A stretch of 64,000 nucleotides of DNA, taken from assembly GCA_003162415.1 (NCBI GenBank), contig PMOL01000007.1, positions 29,404-93,403 of the forward strand. Reading direction: 5' to 3'. Shown here piece by piece: positions 7,661-16,255 of the stretch (its first letter is position 1; each line of letters starts with the position of its first letter). The notes under the pieces are model-generated. The model had not been told where the DNA came from. It ran no database searches and saw nothing but the letters and a program-made list of their open reading frames with translations. Source of the stretch: Candidatus Dormiibacterota bacterium (lineage in GTDB: Bacteria > Chloroflexota > Dormibacteria > Aeolococcales > Aeolococcaceae). The position numbers and the translations under genes are program-made.

Positions 7661-8983
7661 TTAGATCTCCTCCTGAGTCCCGTCGTATATCGCAATTATC
7701 GGGCTGCCACCTCGGCCACAGGCGACCGTCACCATCGGGACATAGACAGGAGGATCAACCCCGTCCTCCCACTCGTACAGCTCAACCGTGAGGGTATTGA
7801 GCATTTGTCCAAGCAACACCGCGGCAGGGAACGGGGCACGTAGAAACAGAGCGATTCGATTTACCTGAAACTCCGCAGCAGCGGCGTGGATTCGGTCGGC
7901 TGCCGCAACGACGATCCCACTGCCAGTGCTTGCGGCGAATCTCCGTCGAGGACTCAATGTGAGAACCAGCGAGCCCGCATGTAGGAGACGTCGAGCCTCG
8001 AGGAATGCCCGGAAGGTTGGCGTCGGCGGAAGAGTGTGGACCAGGTCGAGAAACACCGCCAATGATTCCCCGGTCCCGTCTAGTGGTTCCACGACTTCAT
8101 CCAGCGGCTCACCGATGGCCGCTGAGTTTGCTGTCCATTCACCTCCGGCGGCGTCAAGGATCGTCAGGCGATGGCCGGCAGTCACTGGCAAGGCCGCTCC
8201 GAATGCGTAGGCCACACTGAGGTGAGCCGGTCCAGTCAGAGAAACCGAGGTTGCACCTGAGGCGGCGACAAGCTCGGGAAGCGCGGCGAACGCTGGTTGC
8301 AGATGCCTCCAGGAGTCCAGCGCTGGGGCTCGCTTGCCCACTGCGGGGGGTTGAGTTCGAATAGCGAGACCGTACTGAGCACCCTGCGCGTGAGGGTAGG
8401 CCCGCGTCTGGAGACTCACGACCAGGACCTGCGACGCCGTGCGCCGGTACAGCTCCATTCGCTGAAGTGCTAAGTCATGGGCGAGGGATGAGAGACCCTG
8501 TGCCGAGTCGATCGCGTAATGACGCAGCCCATGCAGCTTCCCCGGCTCGAGCGCCAGCAGGCGATCGGCGGCTGCGTAATCCAACTTCCCGCTGGGTATC
8601 AAGCGCGGAAGTGCATCGGCGACGGCCATCGCAAAGTCGGGTAGAGCCTCGAGCCCGAGAATATGGGGGAGCTCCACCTGGCGAATCGTCCGCGACTTGC
8701 CGATATCCGGGGTAACCACGAGTACGGCCCCAGACAGCCCCGCCTCCAACGCCTCCTGGATCCGTCGCTCGATATCCCCGGGAGGCAGGTCTCGCTCGTC
8801 ATGCCAGATCGGCAAACCAAAAGCACGAAGCACGTGTGCAAGTTCTCTGACGATCTCCTGCCCGTCTGATGTTCGGTAGCTCACAAAAATGGGTCCGAGG
8901 ACATCGAGCCCCGACCGACGAGCCGCGGGATCATCCAAAGGGTCAATCAACGAGATGCCTCGCCAAGCCGGGTCGCGTGACAT
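7661..8983 (-). CDS. CBASS effector: TIR-SAVED fusion
   Basis: 440 residues. An N-terminal TIR domain (about 30-125) shows PIFVSYRTSDGQE, LPIWHDERDLPPGD and TIRQVELPH, with Glu104 at the NADase catalytic position. The C-terminal SAVED sensor (about 200-440) shows ALFLRAPFPAAVLLGQMLN followed by VELYEWEDG and PVYVPMV. In characterised TIR-SAVED proteins, cyclic trinucleotide binding to SAVED drives head-to-tail oligomerisation and NAD+ cleavage, killing the infected cell. It is first in the operon, with the synthase start abutting its stop. No strong Shine-Dalgarno precedes ATG 8983. Confidence 0.92.
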   Translation of the reverse strand: MSRDPAWRGISLIDPLDDPAARRSGLDVLGPIFVSYRTSDGQEIVRELAHVLRAFGLPIWHDERDLPPGDIERRIQEALEAGLSGAVLVVTPDIGKSRTIRQVELPHILGLEALPDFAMAVADALPRLIPSGKLDYAAADRLLALEPGKLHGLRHYAIDSAQGLSSLAHDLALQRMELYRRTASQVLVVSLQTRAYPHAQGAQYGLAIRTQPPAVGKRAPALDSWRHLQPAFAALPELVAASGATSVSLTGPAHLSVAYAFGAALPVTAGHRLTILDAAGGEWTANSAAIGEPLDEVVEPLDGTGESLAVFLDLVHTLPPTPTFRAFLEARRLLHAGSLVLTLSPRRRFAASTGSGIVVAAADRIHAAAAEFQVNRIALFLRAPFPAAVLLGQMLNTLTVELYEWEDGVDPPVYVPMVTVACGRGGSPIIAIYDGTQEEI

Positions 8984-9307
8984 CCGAAGAGGAGGAGCTC
9001 ACCGCGCGGGCAAACAAATGTACCCTTCTCTGCCGGCGAAAATCAAGGACCCTGCACCCACCAAATGCAAGTGCGACCCTACCGACATAGGCGTGGGCGT
9101 CGTTGATGTTGAACGTCATGGGCAGCAGCCTGCATTCTTCTGGCGACAGAAGGCTGTCGTCGACCAGCCGCAGAGGTCCTTCGCGGCGGGCTCCGTGTGA
9201 CCCGGCTGGGGCTCGCACCGAGGTCCCCCCTCACGAACCAGCTTCCCGAAGCACCAGCGAGTGCTGGTCGCCGGGCCTAGCTCCCGCCACCCGGGAGCGT
9301 ATGCCCG
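8984..9307. other. Intergenic region upstream of CBASS operon
   Basis: Presumed promoter region of the minus-strand CBASS operon. A minus-strand frame of 91 codons (8943-9218) overlaps the effector start and has poor protein character. A small inverted repeat, CTTCTG-gcga-CAGAAG, lies near 9140. I see no helix-turn-helix or WYL regulator gene here. Confidence 0.4.
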
Positions 9308-9820
9308 CTATCTGCGCCTTGGACGATAGGCCTCGCCGTCAGCGCGAGCCTCGTATCGGGATGGTGGGTCAGAGGTAGCTGGCACCGACCAGGACTTGCA
9401 GAAGAGGCCCTGGGCGGCCGCGGCCATCCGGAACGGCGTCATGCCGCCTCCCTTGTGCGCAGTCCAGCGATCAATATCGCCGCGCGCGGCGGGGTCCTGC
9501 ATCAGCCAGTCGACGACCTCTCGGTGGGTGACCCACGGGTGGGTGTTTCTGTCGTAGATAGCGTCAATCGCGCGCTCGCAGAGTTCAAAGCCCTCCTCGG
9601 CGGAAAACGCGGTCTCACCACGCCCGCCGCCTTCGCCACCGCGCCGTGCTTTGTTCGCGCGCTCGATCGCATCCCGCTCCTCGGGATCGCCTTCGATGAG
9701 GCGACGGTTCCTGTCAGCCTTAAGCCTCTCGGCGAAGGATCCATCAAGAACCGGCTCGGTAACACGAACGCGCGCCATGATCTCGGCAAGGGCGTCGCGG
9801 TCGGATCTGGGTCGTGTCAA
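9308..9820 (-). CDS. Hypothetical protein, charged helical
   Basis: 170 residues. The N-terminal half is highly charged and helical (FAERLKADRNRRLIEGDPEE). A Gly-rich linker leads to a second segment, EEGFELCERAIDAIYDRNTH, then HREVVDWLMQDPAARGDIDRW and MTPFRMAAAAQGLFCKSW, which resembles small recombination or DNA-binding helical bundles without matching a family I can name. It is on the same strand as the CBASS genes but separated by 324 bases, so not clearly part of the operon. Confidence 0.5.
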   Translation of the reverse strand: MTRPRSDRDALAEIMARVRVTEPVLDGSFAERLKADRNRRLIEGDPEERDAIERANKARRGGEGGGRGETAFSAEEGFELCERAIDAIYDRNTHPWVTHREVVDWLMQDPAARGDIDRWTAHKGGGMTPFRMAAAAQGLFCKSWSVPATSDPPSRYEARADGEAYRPRRR

Positions 9821-10100
9821 TCGAGTGCTCCTTCGGTGACATCCTTGCTTAGGGCCCGAGGCAAGGATCGGGCGCGCTGCTCGATAGGCGGCTTTTCAAG
9901 CGTCGGACTGGGTGCCTGGCGGTTGGGCTGCCCGGCTCGGCGTATATGGCGGCTGGACGCCACAGCGTGACCGCTTTTTCGAGAGCGAGGATGGCCATAT
10001 CGTCATGTATCACCGCGTGCGGTCGAGTGTTCAAAAGTGAAGCCCGCTAAGGGGTATCCATGACGTCCGGTGACGTCCGCTGGCGGCTGATGTTGACACG

Positions 10101-10328
10101 TTGGGCGGCAAAATGGCGGCAGTCAGGAGGGCTTTACCGGGAATAACACCGCTCTTGGCCACCCTCGGAGGCGGGTATCATGGTCCCTCTGTGGAAGAGA
10201 CCGAGTCGGCATCATCGGCCTCATCACCGAGACTCTGCATCTCGGAACCTGAACTGGCAGCGATCAAGGCCGAGAGGGTTCGGGCTGAGGTGTTAGCTCG
10301 ACGCCGCCTCGCAGCAACGCGAGCATGA
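10101..10328 (+). CDS. Small hypothetical protein coupled to downstream gene
   Basis: 75 residues if started at 10101; GTG 10191 (VEETESASSASSPRL) would give a 45-residue protein whose body is the best-looking part. The end is a basic helix, ELAAIKAERVRAEVLARRRL. Its TGA (10326-10328) overlaps the ATG of the next gene as ATGA, so the two are probably translated together. Family unknown. Confidence 0.45.
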   Translation: MGGKMAAVRRALPGITPLLATLGGGYHGPSVEETESASSASSPRLCISEPELAAIKAERVRAEVLARRRLAATRA

Positions 10329-11242
10329 CCAGCGCTGCGTCGGCTGCCGGGAACGCTCGCTACACATCTGATCGTGCACGACGTCTCGCCCTGATCCGAT
10401 ACATGCTTATGAAGAGCGAAGAGCAATCTCACCTCTCCTATCCCTTCCACGCACCCGCCCTTCTATTGATGCACGACGCGGCCGAGCTCTTCCTCGTCTT
10501 GGCTGCGGAGGCAACAGGCGCGGCAGTCAAGCCCAACACGGACTTCATGGGGTATTGGTCCCCAATCGACGATGCGCTTGCCCCGGACCACCTCGGCCAC
10601 AAAGCCGAGATGATGGCGGTCAACAAGGCACGCGCTGGCCTCAAACACTCCGGCGTGATCCCCGCGCCAACGGAGATCCACCGGTTCATCTTCATGGTGC
10701 GGAGCTTCCTCGAGGGCGGGACGATCGCCGTGTTCGGCATCAATCTCGATCAGGCCAGCCTGGCCGCGCTCATTCCCTCAACCTCAGTCAGGCCTGCATT
10801 GCAGGAGGCGGAGGCGGCCGTTGCCGCCGGCGATATCTTGCGCGCGCTTCAGAAGGCCCGCATCGGATTCGAGCTGACCCTTCGGGAGGACGATGAGCAG
10901 GCCCGTCAACGCGCCGGTGGCCGTTCGCTGGGGGCCTCTGCCTCGCGGGTGGGGTCGGCTTTCTCCCTGGGTCTGAAGAAGCCCCTTGATCAATTCGGCC
11001 GGGCGTGGGATCAACTCGTCGACGCCGTGAAACGGACGGAGGAAGCTGTGCGGCTGATGGCCAAGGGGGTCGACTATGCCGAGTACATACGGTTTGCTGA
11101 CCTTACCCCTCATGCCTTTTGGACCATGGGCAGTAGCGAGCCCACCCTAGTCGGTGACGGGTCACAACCCAGTCCCACTATTGCCGACGCTCAGTGGGTC
11201 GTCGACTTCGCCGTCCGGGCGGCCTTGACTATCCTCGGCTAA
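10325..11242 (+). CDS. Hypothetical cytosolic protein, 305 aa
   Basis: Translationally coupled to the preceding small ORF through ATGA at 10325. The protein is helical, with ARYTSDRARRLALIRYMLMK, an FHAPALLLMHDAAELFLVLAA segment and KARAGLKHSG near the middle. The His/Asp/Glu-containing helix HDAAELFL recalls HEPN-like or AbiV-like bundles, but the R-x4-6-H RNase signature is not clearly present, so I do not assign it. The C-terminal 100 residues contain KRTEEAVRLMAKGVDYAEY. It lies within a few kb of CBASS; a defence role is only a location-based guess. Confidence 0.6.
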   Translation: MTSAASAAGNARYTSDRARRLALIRYMLMKSEEQSHLSYPFHAPALLLMHDAAELFLVLAAEATGAAVKPNTDFMGYWSPIDDALAPDHLGHKAEMMAVNKARAGLKHSGVIPAPTEIHRFIFMVRSFLEGGTIAVFGINLDQASLAALIPSTSVRPALQEAEAAVAAGDILRALQKARIGFELTLREDDEQARQRAGGRSLGASASRVGSAFSLGLKKPLDQFGRAWDQLVDAVKRTEEAVRLMAKGVDYAEYIRFADLTPHAFWTMGSSEPTLVGDGSQPSPTIADAQWVVDFAVRAALTILG

Positions 11243-11632
11243 GCGTCCTCCGCGAGTTAGCATCAGCGCAGAACGGGGCACGTTCAAGCTCCCGGGGTCC
11301 AGTCGTGACCTCGATCCTGGTGCTGCTCTGCCGACGCCCTGTTTGACTGTTTACGCGCTCGAGGTCTCCACCCTAAAGAACGCTGAGTGCCATGTGCCCG
11401 TTGGGGAGAGCGGCGCCGACCACGATGTGCCGTCCTCAAGTGACATAACTTGACGCTCGTGTGTTCGACGCTTACCGAACGCACGGGTCGTGCGTCACAT
11501 TCGAGGTGTCAGCCTCTGGTGCTCGCGTCGTCGCCGCGAATCCCTCATCCCATTACCATCGCCACACCCGACTTCACCGCAGGCGTGGTCAAGGGTCTTC
11601 ACCGCGGAACGAGGAGATCCCCGCAGAGTTCC
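11243..11632. other. Intergenic region, nothing recognised
   Basis: 390 bases between the 305-aa hypothetical and the thioesterase start. Frames on both strands are Arg/His/Ser-rich translations without protein character. It should hold the thioesterase promoter; GAGGAG lies about 17 bases before ATG 11633, too far for an ideal ribosome-binding site. Confidence 0.4.
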
Positions 11633-12412
11633 ATGAGCAAACAATCGGTGTGGAACCGCTCCGAATTGTCCCCCGAACCGGGGATCGGACGCGTCTATCG
11701 GTCCACACTCAAGATCCGGCTCTCCGACGCCGCGCAAGACGGGCGCCTACGCCTCGATGCCATGGCTCGGTACATGCAGGACGTCGCGTCCGACGACGTC
11801 GCTAACGCTGACGCGGATGACGACGCGTACACCTGGGTCGTAAGGCGCACGGTGATCGACGTGGTGAGCCCGTTCGGCGCCGACAGCGCGGTTGCACTCT
11901 CGACCTGGGCCAGCGCCACCGGGCCCCGGTGGGCAGGCCGGCGCACCACCATCGCCGGCGATGCCGGAGGTCGAGTGGAGGCGGAGAGCCTTTGGGTCCT
12001 CATCGAGCGCCGAACCTCGCGACTCGCTCGGCTTCCTGCCGCGTTCGATGCGCTGTACGCCGCATCGACGCTCGGACGAACGATCTCCGCGAAGCTCGAA
12101 CTGGATCCCGAGCCGGCGCCGAGCGCGATCCGCAGACCGTGGCCGCTGCGCGTCACCGATATCGACGTGCTGGGTCATGCCAACAACGCGGTGTACTGGG
12201 CGGCTGTGGAGACGGCGATCGCGGCAAGTCCCGAGCGCACCGACGCACTGCCAGACACGCGGATCCGCGGGGTCCTCGAGTACCGGAATCCCGTCGACCG
12301 TACCGCTGACCTCGAACTCGCGATTGCGGAATCGCGGTCCGAGTTGTCCGTGTGGCTCGTCGACGGCGACCGGACCGCCGCGTGCGCCATGGTGCGCTTC
12401 GATCCGCGCTGA
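11633..12412 (+). CDS. Acyl-ACP thioesterase (FAT family, double hot-dog)
   Basis: 259 residues from ATG 11633 (MSKQSVWNRSELSPEPG); upstream codons in this frame are not protein-like. Two hot-dog halves are visible. The first has RLDAMARYMQDVASDDVANA and TWVVRRTVIDVVSPF. The second has LRVTDIDVLGHANNAVYWAA, where the Asp-x3-His-x-Asn-like cluster is the active-site region of FatA/FatB-type enzymes. These release fatty acids from acyl carrier protein. Such genes are typical of Actinobacteria and related lineages. No operon partner; the eroded arsM fragment follows tail-to-tail. Confidence 0.8.
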   Translation: MSKQSVWNRSELSPEPGIGRVYRSTLKIRLSDAAQDGRLRLDAMARYMQDVASDDVANADADDDAYTWVVRRTVIDVVSPFGADSAVALSTWASATGPRWAGRRTTIAGDAGGRVEAESLWVLIERRTSRLARLPAAFDALYAASTLGRTISAKLELDPEPAPSAIRRPWPLRVTDIDVLGHANNAVYWAAVETAIAASPERTDALPDTRIRGVLEYRNPVDRTADLELAIAESRSELSVWLVDGDRTAACAMVRFDPR

Positions 12413-12417
12413 GCCGA

Positions 12418-12600
12418 TCAGGCCCTCGCCGTTCCCCGCGCCTCGAATGCCATCGCGCGCTGCAGCGCCGCGGCGCGCAGCTCGCCTGGAAGGGGGATGG
12501 ATTCGATGACTCCCTTCAGCCATTCGACGTTCATCATGCCCGCCTCGGCAGCATTGTGTCGGGCGAGTGCAAGCATCTCGTCGGTCATGTCTGACCTCAT
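12418..12600 (-). pseudogene. Fragment of an ArsM-type SAM methyltransferase
   Basis: A 60-codon frame whose first ~38 residues match the internal part of arsenite methyltransferases just after the SAM-binding glycine motif: SDMTDEMLALARHNAAEAG, then NVEWLKGVIESIPLPGE. Both the upstream glycine-rich motif I and everything after the LPLPD-like block are missing; the last 20 residues are unrelated. It cannot be catalytic and is best read as a deletion remnant. It lies next to the truncated comM end. Confidence 0.65.
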
Positions 12601-12663
12601 CGGAAGGCCACCGATCGGACCCCTCCGGCCGCCGCTAGTCGACCGAAGGCGCGCCTCGCGAGA

Positions 12664-13578
12664 TTAGCTCTGGTGTGAAAGTTGTACGCCATGGTGGGCG
12701 AGGCTGATCTCACCAGGCCGCGCGAGACCGGTTCCACCACCGACCAGTCCGGCGCGGGAGATGCTGTGGTGCGGTGCCCGGAAGGGCGGCCGCAGCGTGG
12801 TCGGCGGACGCTCGCGAAGCGTGCCTCGTAGCGAGTAGATGGCGGCGACCTCGAGCGCGGCGTCGGACCTGAGGTCGGGGAGCAGCGACGGGAATGTCCG
12901 CGCGAGCATCGTCTTACCGGCGCCGGGTGGACCTGACATCAGGATGTTGTGACCCCCGGCGGCGGCGATCTCGAGCGCCCGTTTTGCCTGGCCCTGACCG
13001 CGAACGGCAGCAAGATCGGGCTCGGGCGCCAGTGATGGAGGCGACCCGTCTCGCACACCGGCGACCAGGGGACCGTCGCCGCGGAGGTATGCGACGCATG
13101 CCTGCAGCGAAGCGGCGCCGAGTACCTCGATCCCATCGGCAAGGGCCGCTTCAGGTGCGTTGTCCACCGGCACGATGAGCCGCGTGACGCCCGCCGCCGC
13201 GAGACACCGCGCCATCGGGAGCACTCCGGTCACGGGTCGCACCGACCCGTCGAGCGCAAGCTCTCCGAGAAAGGCAAGCCCGTCCAGTCGGAGAGATGCG
13301 TCTTCAGCCCGCAGCACTGCGATGGCGATGGCTAGGTCGAAGCCCGTCCCCTCCTTGGGCAGCTCAGCGGGCGCAAGGTTGACGGTCACGCGTCGCTGCG
13401 GAAACTTGAAGCCCGCGTTGCGGATCGCCGGTTTCACCCGCTCGCGCGCCTCCTGGATTGCACGATCCGTGAGGCCGACGATCGTGAAGGCGGGCAGGCC
13501 GTTGGCGATGTCCGCCTCGACCGTCACCGGCACGCCGGTGAGGCCTCTCGTCGCGCAACTGGTGGCGAACGCAATCAC
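12664..13578 (-). pseudogene. comM: ComM/YifB Mg-chelatase-like ATPase, truncated
   Basis: Starts at GTG 13578 (VIAFATSCATRGLTGVPVTV). It has the N-terminal ChlI-like Lon-fold domain and then the AAA+ entry NILMSGPPGAGKTMLARTFP (Walker A). The family norm is ~500 residues; this copy has 304 and stops just after ARPGEISLAHHGV, one strand before the Walker B LFLDE motif. The last residues QLSHQS are unrelated. Without Walker B, sensors and the C-terminal lid it should not hydrolyse ATP. ComM helicases extend branch migration during transformation. Truncation by deletion is the simplest reading. Confidence 0.85.
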
Positions 13579-13651
13579 ACAAACAAGTGTAGCACCGGAC
13601 TAGGTCCCACCGGGGCGTCACAGCGCATGACGCCTCCCGTATCGTCGCCGC

Positions 13652-14829
13652 ATGCCGACCGAGAACACGACGTCCAAGCGCACAGTGCCAACCAGAAGAC
13701 CGCCCGCGTTCTCGCGCGACCCGAAGCTGGAAGCCCTCGCCGAAACCTGTACGCGGTTTCTGTCCGGCCACGGACGCCGCTCGGCCGACGAGCTTCTTGC
13801 CACCATCCCGTCGGGCACAGCGATCGACTACTACGGGATCGGCGGAGTCGTGACCGAGCTCGAGCAGGAGGTGGCGTCGCTGCTCGGCAAGCAGGCTGCG
13901 CTCTTCTTCCCCACCGGAACCATGGCGCAGCAGGCAACCCTCCGCGTCCATGCGGATCGACGCTCGAGCCGCAGCGTCGCCTTCCACCCCACCTGCCACA
14001 TGGAGACCAACGAGGAACGCGGGTACGAGCGGCTGCAAGGCCTGTTCGGTGTCCCCGTCGGACCGCCCGAGGAGCCGCTCTCGTCGGCGAGCCTGGCGCA
14101 GGTACACGAGCCGCTGCTGCGCTCCTCATCGAGCTGCCGCAGCGCGCGCTCGGCGGCACGCTCCCCTCCTGGGGTGAGCTTGTCGCCCAGGTCGCGTGGG
14201 CCCGGGACCGAGGCGCGGCGGTCCATATGGACGGAGCGAGGCTGTGGGATGCGGGCCCCTACTACAAGGCCAAGCATCGCAAGTCGCTCGGTGATGTCGC
14301 CGGCCTCTTCGACACGGTGTACGTGTCCTTTTACAAAGGGCTCGGCGGCATTGCAGGATGCTGCGTCGCCGGCGATACCGACGTGATCGAGGAGCTCTCG
14401 ATCTGGCGAACACGCCATGGAGGCCGGGTCTACGGGATGTGGCCGTACGCTGCGTCAGCGCTGGCCGCGCTGCGATTGCGCCTCCCGAGAATGCCCCGGT
14501 ACTACCGCCATTGTGTCGCCATCGCCGATGCGGTTCGGGACCTTCCTGGCGTCGAGGTGCTTCCGTTTCCAGTGCAGAGCACGTTGATGCACGTGCGCTT
14601 CTCTGTGGATCTCGGGACGCTGCGCGAACACGTTGCGCAGATCGCCAGGTCGGAGAAGGTGATGACCTTCGGACGACCCTGGGCGTCGGTGGGTCCGAGG
14701 CTGCAGGAGTTCGAGTTCCAGGTCGGCGATGCCACCCTGGAGCTCAGCGCCGAGGAGATCCGCGACCTGTTCGCGCGCCTGACGGGTGCGTCGCGAGGAC
14801 GCAAGCTAGAACGCCGCAAGCGGCCCTGA
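13652..14829 (+). pseudogene. Threonine-aldolase-like PLP lyase, frameshifted
   Basis: The protein reads well in one frame from ATG 13652 to about 14115 (AIDYYGIGGVVTELEQEVAS, LGKQAALFFPTGTMAQQ, TCHMETNEERGYERL). It then continues in the next frame to TGA at 14827-14829 (IELPQRALGGTLPSWGEL, AAVHMDGARLWDAGPYY, YVSFYKGLGGIAGCCVA). Restoring one base at CCGCTG|CTGCGC near 14116 gives EPLAALLIEL and a ~392-residue beta-eliminating lyase. The PLP lysine is in SFYKGLGG. This is either a real loss of function or a one-base assembly error. A 73-bp gap separates it from divergent comM. Confidence 0.85.
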
Positions 14830-14855
14830 ACCCTGTAGCCCCCGACACGGCGAGG

Positions 14856-14889
14856 CCTGTGCTGCGCGGCTCGCGCCGCGCAGCACGGG
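14856..14889. terminator. Strong GC hairpin between convergent genes
   Basis: 15-bp stem (12 perfect pairs GTGCTGCGCGGC/GCCGCGCAGCAC plus a G-T and two G-C extensions) closed by TCGC. It sits exactly between the convergent aldolase-like gene and the AHSA1 gene. No U-tract follows on either strand, so it is a likely bidirectional terminator of the tract-less kind seen in high-GC genomes, not a canonical one. Confidence 0.6.
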
Positions 14890-14910
14890 GCCTCCTGGCG
14901 CGCCGTCAGA

Positions 14911-15423
14911 TCACTGATGCCCCGCAGGGTCGAGCGACTGTCCGGTCTCCAGGAGTGTCTTGAGACCGCTGAGCACCCAGCTCCAGCCGCCGCCGGCACC
15001 CTGGTCTTCCATGCCGCCCGACATGAGCAGCGCGAGCGCCGGGGTGTCGCCGAGCTCGTGGGTCAGGGTCACCCTGGTGACGCCGTTCTTGCGCTCCTCG
15101 ATCTCGTAGGTCAGGCGGGTGAATCCCTGAGCCCTCATGGCGTCATCCATCGCCATCCGAAACGTTTGCACGAGCTTGCGTGGCGGATCGACTTCGAGGA
15201 CTTCGCCGTCGACGCCGATCTCCGGAGCGCCTGCAGCACGCATCCCGTCGCTGGTGTAGCCCGTGTATGCCCCGCCCGGACGGAGGTCGTAGTCGACCTT
15301 GCCGCCGTAGCCGTAGCGCTCGGTCCATTCCGACTTGGTGATCGCGTCCCAGATCGCCTGGGGCGGTGCCTTGATATACACCCGGTAGACTTGGGTCGTA
15401 CCGATCGCGGTTGCAGTGGTCAT
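14911..15423 (-). CDS. SRPBCC/AHSA1-domain protein
   Basis: 170 residues from ATG 15423, which overlaps the ArsR gene's stop (ATGA). The START-like domain shows VYRVYIKAPPQAIWDAITKS, DYDLRPGGAYTGYTSDG and LVQTFRMAMDD, ending in GGGWSWVLSGLKTLLETG. These small hydrophobic-cavity proteins bind lipids or other ligands; the exact ligand is unknown. ArsR-SRPBCC pairs are a common two-gene unit in Actinobacteria and Chloroflexota, where the regulator controls its partner. Confidence 0.85.
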   Translation of the reverse strand: MTTATAIGTTQVYRVYIKAPPQAIWDAITKSEWTERYGYGGKVDYDLRPGGAYTGYTSDGMRAAGAPEIGVDGEVLEVDPPRKLVQTFRMAMDDAMRAQGFTRLTYEIEERKNGVTRVTLTHELGDTPALALLMSGGMEDQGAGGGWSWVLSGLKTLLETGQSLDPAGHQ

Positions 15424-15740
15424 GCCATGTCCTCCAATTGGGTCTTGAGGTCGAGAAGCGCCGAGGCGTGGCGCTCCCGGTACTTGTCGATCCACCGGTG
15501 GTGGATCAGTTGAATCGGGATCGGGTTGAGGAAGTGCAGCTTCTCTCTCCCCGACCGGCGTGCGACGACCAGCCCCGCGTCTTCCAGGACCCGCAGGTGT
15601 TTCATCACGCCGAATCGCGTCATATCCAGCTCCGACTCCAGCTCAGTCAGCGTGCGGCCGTCACGCTGGAAGAGCAGGTCGAGCAGGAACCGACGCGTTG
15701 GGTCGGCGAGTGCCTTGAACACGAGGTCGTCGTCAGTCAC
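15420..15740 (-). CDS. ArsR-family winged-helix repressor
   Basis: 106 residues. The winged helix reads VFKALADPTRRFLLDLLFQR, RTLTELESELDMTRFGVMKH and LRVLEDAGLVVARRSGREK. No metal-binding CxC is present in the recognition-helix region, so it is not a classical metal sensor. The C-terminal half (LIHHRWIDKYRERHASALLD) is typical of ArsR proteins paired with AHSA1 genes. First gene of a two-gene operon with a 4-nt overlap. The 70-bp gap above its start contains AGGTGACCATCAGGTCACAT, with AGGTGACC and the related CAGGTCAC as possible operator half-sites. Confidence 0.88.
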   Translation of the reverse strand: MTDDDLVFKALADPTRRFLLDLLFQRDGRTLTELESELDMTRFGVMKHLRVLEDAGLVVARRSGREKLHFLNPIPIQLIHHRWIDKYRERHASALLDLKTQLEDMA

Positions 15741-15811
15741 CTACGCAGGATAGGTGACCATCAGGTCACATGTCAAGTCCTCTCCGGGTGCGCCTCAGCC
15801 GTTCGGCGCCC

Positions 15812-16255
15812 TCAGTCGCCCTGGACCGCGTCCCGGATGTGCTCGGTCTTGGTCACCGTCATGGCTCCGTCCATGAGCAGGCCGATGACGTCGATACGGC
15901 AAGGCTGCTTCTGGCGATGCGTCTGAGCGCGGTAGAGCTCGAGGAGCATACGGAGCTTGCGCTGCTTGCGCTCGTCAACCGCCTCTTCAGGGGTCCCGAA
16001 CGCGGTTCCCCGGCGGGCCTTCACCTCGACGAGCACCAGCGTGTCGCCGTCCTCCGCAACGATGTCGATCTGGCCCAGCCGGCTGCGCCAGTCACGCGCA
16101 AGGATGCGGAAGCCCTGCTCCTTGAGATACGCGAGTGCGGCGACCTCGCCGGCGTGGCCGACCCGATCCTTGAGTGGCCGGGCCGGAGGAAGTTGCTCGG
16201 GGGTTCGCGACCCCCGGCTACGCTCCGCCGTCGCTCTCCGAGGCTGCGGCTGCAC
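15812..16255 (-). CDS. yraN: YraN/UPF0102 endonuclease-fold protein
   Basis: 147 residues starting at GTG 16255, 38 nt inside the rplS end. The UPF0102 signature is complete: [41 protein letters not shown], then [15 protein letters not shown]. The E...GxID...ExK arrangement is a restriction-endonuclease-like active site. The family is widely conserved, its role unsettled (linked to DNA processing or repair). It follows rplS, the usual neighbour. The first ~25 residues are Arg/Pro-rich and probably disordered. Confidence 0.9.
   Translation of the reverse strand: MQPQPRRATAERSRGSRTPEQLPPARPLKDRVGHAGEVAALAYLKEQGFRILARDWRSRLGQIDIVAEDGDTLVLVEVKARRGTAFGTPEEAVDERKQRKLRMLLELYRAQTHRQKQPCRIDVIGLLMDGAMTVTKTEHIRDAVQGD

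Noticed and set aside
8943..9218. 91-codon minus frame overlapping the TIR-SAVED start
   Set aside because: Arg/Ser-rich, overlaps a real gene, no ribosome-binding site and no recognisable motif.
9849..10034. 61-codon minus frame with a faint resemblance to IS3 integrase segments (ALEKAVTLWRPA)
   Set aside because: No catalytic DDE residues, no terminal repeats and no adjoining transposase frame; the match is too short.
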